Shown in pieces: positions 5,705 to 12,234 of a DNA stretch of 15,071 nucleotides. The notes beneath the pieces were generated by a model. That model was not told the origin of the DNA and did not search any database. It was given only the letters and a program-made list of their open reading frames with translations. A program made the translations under genes and the position numbers. Position 1 is the stretch's first letter. Every line of letters starts with the position of its first letter. Source of the DNA: JBEIUL01 sp044356865 (GTDB taxonomy: Bacteria > Planctomycetota > Phycisphaerae > Phycisphaerales > SM1A02); assembly GCA_044356865.1 (NCBI GenBank), contig JBIKVN010000052.1:1-15071 (forward strand), written 5' to 3'.

Positions 5705-7546
5705 TCAACCCCAAGCGGCCAGCAGGATCGCAAGGTCGGCAGCCCCGACCGAGCCGCTTCCGTCGAGATCGCCCTCGCCGGACCCGCCCCAATTCGCGAG
5801 CAACCGTCCGAGATCGCCCGCGTCGACGACGCCGTTCCCGTCGAGATCGGCGGGGTTGCCGCCCGCCGCAACGGTCACCTCGAGCCGAAGGGCGAGCGAC
5901 GCCGAGTCCTCGCCGGGCAGGTCCTCGTCGCTGGTGACGACGGTCAGGTCGCGGACGAGCGTGCCGGGAGCGATCGAAGCGGGATCGATGCGGAGGGCGA
6001 GCGTGCCGGGCGTCGCCCCGATCGCCCGCGGCAGCGGGGCCGCCAGGGTCACGCCCGCCCCGAGACCGGCCACCGCATCGAGGTCGAGCGTCGCCTGCAG
6101 CGCCGTGAACCCGTGGTTGGCGACCGGAACCTCGACGATGACCGGCGGGCCGCCCGAAGTCGCGGCGACGGCCACGGTGCGAGCGTTCACGTCGGCCTTC
6201 GCCGAGAACGAGGGATTCGCACGGCGCACGACGGTGCCGCTCGCGCTCCGCACCGTCGTCGCGTTCTGCGCCGCCTGGTTCGCGGTGGTGACGGTCGCGG
6301 TGCCGGTCACCGCGCCGACCGTCGCGGTCGCCACGGGAATGTTCACGTTCGCCGTCGCGGGCGAAAGCGGCGCGGTGCCGGCGAACGAACCGAGAAACGC
6401 CCCGGAGGTCGCGACCGAGAAGGCCAGCGGATCGGCGCCGACCGGCGTCACGACCTCGGCCGCGTTGGTCACGCCCAGGGTCACCGCGAACGACGCCCCC
6501 TGGATCACGCGGCCGAAGTTCGCGTTCAGCGAGGCGCCCACGATCGCCGGCACCGTGAAGTCGGACAGGATCGGCAGATGGTCGCTCGCCGCGAAGAGCA
6601 GGTCGGCGAGGGCGTTCGAGCGGGCGAGCTGGCCGGGGAAGTACGCGTTGTTTCCGGCGTTCACCGCGAGGTTGTAGTGGGCCCCGTCGTTGCCCATGGT
6701 GCGGTAGGTGCCGGAAATCAGCGAGATTCCCGCCCCGTCCTGCAGCGCCGCGGTCGAGACCTGGAAGTCGAAGCGATCGTCCATGCCGCCGCCGATCAGG
6801 CTGCCGGCCGAGATGTCGCGGGGCGACTGGGTGTGCTTGAACGCGTTCGCGGTTCCGTTCCACGAGCCGGCCCCGAGCGGATCGAACCCGCGGCCGTTCC
6901 CGGTCGCGAGGAACTCGAGGTAAGCGGCCTCGGTGTTCGAGTAGACGTTCCAGTCGCCGACGTAGACGATGTTCGTGCCGGCGGGCAGGGCGTCGGCGCT
7001 GTCGCGGATGACCTGCGCCCCGGCAAGCCGCTCGGCCGCGTCGGCCGAGGTGTTGCCGGCCTTGAGGTGCGACGAGTAGACGTAGATCCGGGCGTCGGGC
7101 GACGAGTAGCCGAGCGGCTGCAGCAGCCAGCGGTCGCTCTTGCGGTTGGCGCCGGTGTTGAGGTCCTGGTGGCCCGAGGGAATCTCGGCGAACGCATCGG
7201 ACCGGTAGAAGAGCGCCTGGGCCCCGCCGGCGCCGTCCTCGGTGGAACTCGTGGTGAAGGTCGCGCGGGCGTAGCCGAGCCCGGGCTCGATCGAATCCAG
7301 CATCGCCTCGATCGCGTTCACGTCGACGGCCCGGACCTCCTGCAGCACGACCAGGTGGGGCGCGACCGCGAAGCCCGGGCGGTCGTCATCGGCCGCGGCG
7401 GCGAAGACCGCGGCCACCGCGGCATCGTCGCCGAAGAGCCGGGCGACGTTCCAGGTCATGACCCGGAACTGCGCCGCCGCCGCCGAAGCGAGCGCCGCCG
7501 ACACGAGCGCCGGGATCAGGACTGGGAAGAGGCTTCTTCGCGGCAT
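5705..7546 (-). CDS. Exported endonuclease/exonuclease/phosphatase-family protein with dockerin-like C-terminus
   Basis: The product is 613 residues. The start at 7546 is preceded by AAGGA with five-base spacing; an ATG five codons upstream lacks such a site. Signal peptide 1-25, then the EEP fold at about 27-332 with its expected motifs in order: MTWN (30-33), LQE (68-70, metal-binding Glu), YVYSSHLKAG (155-164, His160), GDWN (197-200, Asp/Asn pair) and SDH (321-323, catalytic His). This fold includes secreted DNases, phosphodiesterases and sphingomyelinases that cleave phosphodiester bonds using Mg2+. Which substrate applies cannot be read from the sequence. Residues 333-560 are beta-rich repeats resembling choice-of-anchor or Ig-like modules. 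Two dockerin-like repeats end the protein (DLDGNGVVDAGDLGRLLANW 567-586, DLDGSGSVGAADLAILLAAW 593-612). It may supply phosphate or nucleotides from extracellular DNA or lipids (inference). Confidence 0.9.
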   Translation of the reverse strand: MPRRSLFPVLIPALVSAALASAAAAQFRVMTWNVARLFGDDAAVAAVFAAAADDDRPGFAVAPHLVVLQEVRAVDVNAIEAMLDSIEPGLGYARATFTTSSTEDGAGGAQALFYRSDAFAEIPSGHQDLNTGANRKSDRWLLQPLGYSSPDARIYVYSSHLKAGNTSADAAERLAGAQVIRDSADALPAGTNIVYVGDWNVYSNTEAAYLEFLATGNGRGFDPLGAGSWNGTANAFKHTQSPRDISAGSLIGGGMDDRFDFQVSTAALQDGAGISLISGTYRTMGNDGAHYNLAVNAGNNAYFPGQLARSNALADLLFAASDHLPILSDFTVPAIVGASLNANFGRVIQGASFAVTLGVTNAAEVVTPVGADPLAFSVATSGAFLGSFAGTAPLSPATANVNIPVATATVGAVTGTATVTTANQAAQNATTVRSASGTVVRRANPSFSAKADVNARTVAVAATSGGPPVIVEVPVANHGFTALQATLDLDAVAGLGAGVTLAAPLPRAIGATPGTLALRIDPASIAPGTLVRDLTVVTSDEDLPGEDSASLALRLEVTVAAGGNPADLDGNGVVDAGDLGRLLANWGGSGEGDLDGSGSVGAADLAILLAAWG

Positions 7547-7551
7547 ATCGG

Positions 7552-7556
7552 TCCTT
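7552..7556 (-). promoter_or_regulatory. Ribosome binding site for the EEP-family gene
   Basis: Read on the - strand, AAGGA stands five bases before the ATG at 7546. It decides between that start and the alternative ATG at 7561. Confidence 0.65.
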
Positions 7557-7674
7557 GGCATCTCCGACCGGCGACCGTCCCCAATGTAGAGCGACCTCCG
7601 CCGCAGGCGAGCGGTTTCCCGGCGGATTGCGGCAGCCCGCGGACCCGCCGGCCGTGGTCGCGGCCCTCGTCCGG

Positions 7675-7680
7675 TATAAA
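7675..7680 (+). promoter_or_regulatory. -10-like box upstream of the M16 operon
   Basis: TATAAA stands out in very GC-rich surroundings, 36 bases before the GTG start at 7717. It would leave room for the GGAG ribosome site. No good -35 hexamer is seen at 16-18 bases upstream. It is the best candidate promoter for the two-gene M16 unit. Confidence 0.4.
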
Positions 7681-7706
7681 CTCTCCCTTTCCCCGGACAC
7701 CATTTC

Positions 7707-7710
7707 GGAG
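7707..7710 (+). promoter_or_regulatory. Ribosome binding site for the first M16 subunit
   Basis: GGAG six bases before the GTG at 7717 supports that start. The longer open frame back to 7555 would overlap the divergent gene's leader and would bury the signal peptide. Confidence 0.55.
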
Positions 7711-7716
7711 CACGCC

Positions 7717-9621
7717 GTGCGAAGTTCCCCGATCCGACCGTTTTTCGCCGTCTTCGCCCTCGCCGCCGCCCTGCTCGCCCTGCCCGCCCAAGCCCGGGCC
7801 CAGCAGGTCGAGGCCGAGGCGTTCACGCTGCCCAACGGGATGAAGTTCGTCCTCGTCCCCCGTCGCGACCAGCCGAACACCATCTCCGCGGGGTGGCTCG
7901 CCAAGGTCGGCAGCGTGAACGAGCGTCCCGGCATCACCGGGATCAGCCACTTCTTCGAGCACATGATGTTCAAGGGGACCAACACCATCGGGACCCGCGA
8001 CGCGAAGCGGGACGCCGAGTACCGACTTCGCCAGAAGGAGGTGCGGGACCGCATCAACGGGCTCACCTGGCGCGACCAGTACGCCCGCTACTTCGCCGGC
8101 GAGATCGATGACCCGTGGAATCCGGCGAACGACACCGACGAGCTGCGGGCGGCCCGCGCCGAGCTCAAGGCACTGATGGACTCGCAGCAGGGCAAGCTCG
8201 AGGGCGACGCGATCAGCTCGCTCAAGCAGGCCCTCGCGAAGGTGAACGACGACGACGAGAAGGGCAAGATCTCGGACGAGATCGCCCGCCTCGAGGCGGC
8301 CCAGAAGGAGGCGGCGTCGATCGTGAAGGACGAGTTCGACACCGTCTACACCAAGAACGGCGGCTCGGGCATGAACGCCTTCACGAGCCACGACCTGACC
8401 TTCTACTTCATCACCGTGCCGAGCAACAAGTTCGAGCTCTGGGCGTGGATGGAGAGCGATCGCCTCGCCGACAGCGTCTTCCGCGAGTTCTACGCCGAGC
8501 GCGACGTGGTGCACGAGGAGCGGCGGCTGCGGACCGAGAGCACCCCGACCGGCATCTACGACGAGCAGTTCGACGCGATGTTCTGGATGTCGAGCGGCTA
8601 CTCGTGGCCGGTGATCGGCTGGTCGAGCGACCTCAACTCCTACACCATGGAAGAGGCGATGCGGTATTGGGACATCTACTACCGCCCGAACAACCTGGTC
8701 GGCTTCGTGGTCGGCGACTTCGACGCCGCCGAGGCCCGGGCGACGATCGAACGGTACTTCAGCCGGCTCCGCAAGGGCGAGATGGAACCGCCGCCGGTGG
8801 TGACCCTCGAGCACAAGCAGGTGGCCGAGATGCGGATGGTCGCCGAGGTCGAGGCCCAGCCGTCGGTCGAGATCCGCTACCACACCGTGCCCTACGGCCA
8901 CCGCGATTCCTACGCCCTCGACGTGCTGGCCAGCGTGCTGAACGGCCGCACCGGCCGCCTCTACAAGTCGATGGTCGAGGGTTCCGGGATCGCCTCGAGC
9001 GCCGCGTCCGGACAGGACGCCCGCAAGTACGCCGGGTACTTCGCCTTCACCGCCGAGACCAAGGGTGACGCGACGCCGGCGAAGCTCGAGGAAGCGTGGT
9101 ACGCCGAGCTCAAGCGGCTGCAGGACGGGCCGGTGGCCGAGCGCGAGCTGCAGAAGGTGAAGAACCAGGCCGCGGCCGACCAGTACCGCCGCCTGCAGAG
9201 CAATCTCTTCCTCATGATCCAGCTCGGGATGTACGAGTCGATGGGCTCGTGGCAGGACATCAACACCGAGAATGCGAAGATCCAGGCGGTGACGCCGGAA
9301 GACCTCCAGCGGGTCGCCCGCACCTACTTCGGCGAGAAGAACCGCGCGGTCGCGACCTACCTCCGCAAGGCCGGGACCGCCACCGGGGGCGACGCCGAAC
9401 TCGCCGCCCTGCCCGCCCCGATGCAGGCGATGGCCCGGCAGGCGCTGAAGCAGCTTGAGTCGATCACGGATCCGGCGCTGCTTCGCCAGCAGCTCGCGGC
9501 GATGGACGCCCAAGCCGCCCAGGTACCGCCGCAGATGAAGCCGGTTTTCGATTTCCTCCGCACGAAGCTCGAAGCCCGGCTCGAGACCCTCGAGGACGCG
9601 GCGGACGACGCCGACGATTGA
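7717..9621 (+). CDS. Exported M16-family zinc metallopeptidase, catalytic subunit
   Basis: The product is 634 residues from a GTG with an upstream GGAG. Signal peptide 1-29 (hydrophobic FFAVFALAAALLALPAQA). The first M16 domain has the inverted zinc motif HFFEH at 78-82, where His78 and His82 bind zinc and Glu81 is the catalytic base. The third zinc ligand is the Glu in VVHEERR (E267/E268), preceded by NAFTSHDLTFYF (220-231). Between the zinc motif and NAFTS lies a charged, helical insertion of roughly 110 residues (about 91-205) not found in the shortest M16 proteins. The second M16-like domain follows (about 300-520) with PYGHRDSYALDVLASVLNGRTGRLYKSM. The tail is acidic and helical. M16 peptidases degrade peptides inside a clamshell chamber. 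The next gene encodes an inactive M16 partner, so a periplasmic heterodimer is likely. I favour a pitrilysin/insulinase-like role in peptide processing or degradation; the actual substrate is unknown. Confidence 0.93.
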   Translation: MRSSPIRPFFAVFALAAALLALPAQARAQQVEAEAFTLPNGMKFVLVPRRDQPNTISAGWLAKVGSVNERPGITGISHFFEHMMFKGTNTIGTRDAKRDAEYRLRQKEVRDRINGLTWRDQYARYFAGEIDDPWNPANDTDELRAARAELKALMDSQQGKLEGDAISSLKQALAKVNDDDEKGKISDEIARLEAAQKEAASIVKDEFDTVYTKNGGSGMNAFTSHDLTFYFITVPSNKFELWAWMESDRLADSVFREFYAERDVVHEERRLRTESTPTGIYDEQFDAMFWMSSGYSWPVIGWSSDLNSYTMEEAMRYWDIYYRPNNLVGFVVGDFDAAEARATIERYFSRLRKGEMEPPPVVTLEHKQVAEMRMVAEVEAQPSVEIRYHTVPYGHRDSYALDVLASVLNGRTGRLYKSMVEGSGIASSAASGQDARKYAGYFAFTAETKGDATPAKLEEAWYAELKRLQDGPVAERELQKVKNQAAADQYRRLQSNLFLMIQLGMYESMGSWQDINTENAKIQAVTPEDLQRVARTYFGEKNRAVATYLRKAGTATGGDAELAALPAPMQAMARQALKQLESITDPALLRQQLAAMDAQAAQVPPQMKPVFDFLRTKLEARLETLEDAADDADD

Positions 9622-9651
9622 TCCCTCCGCTCCCGAACCGACGCACCGAAC

Positions 9652-9656
9652 GGTGA
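9652..9656 (+). promoter_or_regulatory. Ribosome binding site for the second M16 subunit
   Basis: GGTGA five bases before the ATG at 9662 favours that start. The in-frame GTG at 9653 lies inside this site. Confidence 0.5.
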
Positions 9657-9661
9657 ATCCC

Positions 9662-11161
9662 ATGCCACGAACCGCCACCCGACCCGCCCTGCTGCTTGCC
9701 TCCTCGCTGGCTCTCGCACTCGCCGCTCCGGCGGCCGCGCAGGACACCCTGCCCAAGCGCCCCGAGGACCTGACCTTCGCCCCGCTCCAGTTCACCGCCC
9801 CGAAGGCGAAGGACTACCGCACGACGCTGTCGGACGGCACGGCCGTGTACCTGGCGCCGAGCAAGGAGTTCCCGCTCGTCAACCTCACCATGACCTTCAA
9901 GGGCGGCGGGTTCCTCGACCCGGCCGACGCGGTCGGGCTTGCGGGCATGACCGCGGCGATGGTGCGGGCGGGCGGCACCGCGACGGTGAAGCCGGCCGAG
10001 CTCGACGAGAGGTTCGATTTCCTCGCGGCCCGGGCCGGCGTCGGCGCCCGCGGCAACACCGTGACCGCAAGCCTCAACGCCCTCAGCTCGAACTTCGACG
10101 AGGCGTTCGCCCTCTTCATGGACATGCTGCGGAACCCCGGCTTCGACGCCGAGCGGCTCGCGGTGCAGAAGGGCGAGGCCCTCGAGGGGATGAAGCAGCG
10201 GAACGACAACGCCGAGTCGATCCAGGCCCGCGAGTGGGCGGCGATCGTGAACGGGCCGGACCACCCCGACGCCCGGCAGATGACCGCGGCGAGCCTCGAC
10301 GCGATCGGCGTCGACGCGATGCGCTCGATGCACGCCCGGATCATGCATCCCGGGAACGTGATCATCGCGGTGAGCGGCGATTTCGACCCGACCGCGATGC
10401 TGGCCACGCTCGAGCGGGCGTTCGCCGGCTGGCCGAAGGGCGAGCCGGTGCCTGATCCGCCCGCCCCGACCGCCGAGATGGCCCCGGGCGTGCGGTATGT
10501 CCAGAAGGACATCCCGCAGGGCCGCGTCGCGATCGGCCTGCGGACCCTCGAGCGCGACGATCCCGACTACATCGCGATGATCGTGATGAACGACATCCTC
10601 GGCGGCGGCGGGTTCAGCAGCCGCATCATGCAGAGCGTGCGGTCGAACGAGGGACTCGCGTACTCGGCCGGCTCGCGGCTCGAGCCGAATCCCTGGTACG
10701 CGGGCATGTTCCAGGCCAGCTTCCAGAGCAAGAGCCCGACCGTGGTGCGGGCGATCAAGCTCATCGACGACGAGTTCCGGCGGATCCGCAGCGAACCGGT
10801 CGGCGAAGCCGAACTCGCGACCTCGAAGGCCTCGTTCATCGAGACCTTCCCGGGCAACTTCGCGAGCAAGGACCAGATGCTGCAGATCTTCGTCGGCGAC
10901 GAGTGGACCGGGCGGCCCGAGGGCTACTGGGAAACCTTCCGCGAGAAGGTCCAGGCGGTCACGCCGGCGGACATCACCCGCGTCGCCAACAAGTACCTCG
11001 ACCCGTCGCGGATGGCGGTGCTGGTCGTAGGCAACTGGGCGGACATCTACGGGAACGCCGGCGAGAACGCGAACGAACTCTTCCCGGCGGACAGGCCGGC
11101 GACGGAGCTCCCGCTGAAGGACCCGCTGACGCTGAAGCCGATGGCGGGCTCGGGCGGCTGA
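9662..11161 (+). CDS. Exported M16-family protein, non-catalytic partner subunit
   Basis: The product is 499 residues, with a signal peptide at 1-26 (cleavage at AAA-Q27). It has two M16-type domains: the first at about 50-270, the second from about 280. Where the family has GLAHFLEHM this protein reads GLAGMTAAM (92-100), so both zinc His residues and the catalytic Glu are gone. The second domain keeps the features that hold substrate in active pairs, with GGGGFSSRIMQSVRSNEGLAYSAGS centred on Arg and Tyr of the RxxxGLAY motif. This matches the alpha-type subunit of heterodimeric M16 peptidases, as in mitochondrial processing peptidase and a known Sphingomonas pair. It begins 40 bases after the catalytic subunit, in the same operon. 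Its role is probably to complete the chamber and bind peptides for the first subunit. Stand-alone peptidase activity is not expected. Confidence 0.92.
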   Translation: MPRTATRPALLLASSLALALAAPAAAQDTLPKRPEDLTFAPLQFTAPKAKDYRTTLSDGTAVYLAPSKEFPLVNLTMTFKGGGFLDPADAVGLAGMTAAMVRAGGTATVKPAELDERFDFLAARAGVGARGNTVTASLNALSSNFDEAFALFMDMLRNPGFDAERLAVQKGEALEGMKQRNDNAESIQAREWAAIVNGPDHPDARQMTAASLDAIGVDAMRSMHARIMHPGNVIIAVSGDFDPTAMLATLERAFAGWPKGEPVPDPPAPTAEMAPGVRYVQKDIPQGRVAIGLRTLERDDPDYIAMIVMNDILGGGGFSSRIMQSVRSNEGLAYSAGSRLEPNPWYAGMFQASFQSKSPTVVRAIKLIDDEFRRIRSEPVGEAELATSKASFIETFPGNFASKDQMLQIFVGDEWTGRPEGYWETFREKVQAVTPADITRVANKYLDPSRMAVLVVGNWADIYGNAGENANELFPADRPATELPLKDPLTLKPMAGSGG

Positions 11162-11180
11162 GGCCGGTCACTGGGTTGGG

Positions 11181-11215
11181 CCCGGGGCGACGAGGCCATG
11201 TCTCGTCGTTCCGGG
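11181..11215. terminator. Long inverted repeat between convergent genes, possible bidirectional terminator
   Basis: CCCGGGGCGACGAG (11181-11194) pairs with CTCGTCGTTCCGGG (11202-11215) as a continuous 14-bp stem with two G-T wobbles and a seven-base loop. It lies 20 bases after the stop of the second M16 gene and 75 bases beyond the end of the convergent methyltransferase gene. No T run follows on either strand, so it could slow polymerase, protect 3' ends or act with Rho. The remaining bases to 11289 show nothing else. Confidence 0.5.
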
Positions 11216-11289
11216 TGGGGGGCGTGCCGAGGCCGGGCGCGAGTTTCGTCGCCTCGCCCGTCAGGCGTGGAACCGGAACGCCCGACGAA

Positions 11290-12192
11290 TCACGGCTTCG
11301 CCTTCCTGAACAGCAACAGGTAGTTGAACCCGCGGAGGAAGAAGTTCCCTTCCTCGGCCGCCTTGTGCCAGTTGCCGCGGTCGAGCTTCTGGTTCTGCCG
11401 CACGACCGCGACGAGGTCGATCGGCGTGAAGCGCGTCCGCAGCCGTGCGAACAGCTCGAAGCCGATCGGCATGAAGGTGCCCTCGCCGGGCCCGCCCCCC
11501 TTCCGCTTCCGCCACGAGTCGCTCACGTAGAGGGCCAGCGTGCCGCCCGGACGCAGGACGCGGTTGAGCTCGGCGAAGACCGCGTCCATCGCCGCGTAGT
11601 AGGCCGCACCGCCGTCGTCGCCCCCCGCGTCAAGCTTGCCGATGCAACGCGGGTCATCCGAGTACTCGATGTGCGTCGAGTACGGCGGGTCGAGGAAGAC
11701 GAGATCAGCCGACGACGCGGCCACCGGCAGCTTCCGGGCGTCGGCCCGCACGATCGCCTCGCGCTGCGGGTTGAGGTCGAAGCCGAGGCCCTTCCGCCCG
11801 AGGTCTTTGCAGACGTCGAGCGTGGTGCCGCTGCCGCAGAACGGATCGACCACGACCTGCCCCTCGCGGGTGTACCGCTTGAGCACCTGCCAGATCACCC
11901 ACGACGGGGTCGCCCCCTCGTAGTGGCGGCTGCCCTGCATGAAGCGGGTGCGGCCCTCGGCGACTTCCTCGGGCTCGAGGACGCGCTCGCTCGTGTAGTG
12001 CTGGCTCGGGTACTCCCAGAGCGTGGTGGTGAAGACGCCGAGCTTCGGCCGGTCCTGCGGCCGCGGGCCGCCGGGGCGGGAGCGCGGCGCGTCGGGATCG
12101 CGCGGCGCGAAGAAGACCCGCTTCTTGCCGCCCGGATTGCGCGACTTTCCGTCGCCGCGAGGTTCCCCGCGAGATTCCCCAGATGGTCCCAT
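11290..12192 (-). CDS. Solitary Rossmann-fold DNA methyltransferase (N6-adenine/N4-cytosine type, possibly RNA-acting)
   Basis: The product is 300 residues. After a basic, probably disordered N-terminus (1-48), a TLWEYPSQHY segment (57-66) and GATPSWVIWQVLKRYT (93-108) lead into the SAM-binding motif I, DPFCGSGTT (116-124). A GFDLNP strand with acidic Asp139 follows, then the catalytic motif IV DPPY (168-171, in LDPPYSTHI). RVLRPGGTLALYVSDSW (211-227) is the usual beta4/beta5 part. Motif IV of the DPPY kind marks amino-methyltransferases acting on adenine N6 or cytosine N4. The order I before IV is seen, but no large target-recognition domain is obvious; the C-terminal GNWHKAAEEGNFFLRGFNYLLLFRK region may take that place. 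No restriction gene is adjacent, so it is likely an orphan enzyme. An RNA target cannot be excluded. It lies 42 bases after the esterase gene in the same direction. Confidence 0.82.
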   Translation of the reverse strand: MGPSGESRGEPRGDGKSRNPGGKKRVFFAPRDPDAPRSRPGGPRPQDRPKLGVFTTTLWEYPSQHYTSERVLEPEEVAEGRTRFMQGSRHYEGATPSWVIWQVLKRYTREGQVVVDPFCGSGTTLDVCKDLGRKGLGFDLNPQREAIVRADARKLPVAASSADLVFLDPPYSTHIEYSDDPRCIGKLDAGGDDGGAAYYAAMDAVFAELNRVLRPGGTLALYVSDSWRKRKGGGPGEGTFMPIGFELFARLRTRFTPIDLVAVVRQNQKLDRGNWHKAAEEGNFFLRGFNYLLLFRKAKP

Positions 12193-12234
12193 GGCGGGAA
12201 GCGTAGCGGGACCGGCGATGCCCCACGAGAGGGA

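Noticed and set aside
5663..7843. A 726-codon open frame on the + strand, antisense to the EEP-family gene
   Set aside because: It is an artefact of GC-rich codon bias. The antisense frame codes for the recognisable EEP motifs, signal peptide and dockerin repeats, while this frame gives only Arg/Gly-rich text with no family features.
7516..9795. A 759-codon open frame on the - strand across the first M16 gene
   Set aside because: It lies opposite a clear M16 peptidase and spans its whole length. Its translation has no domain motif and repeats Leu/Gly/Arg/His patterns typical of antisense frames in GC-rich DNA.
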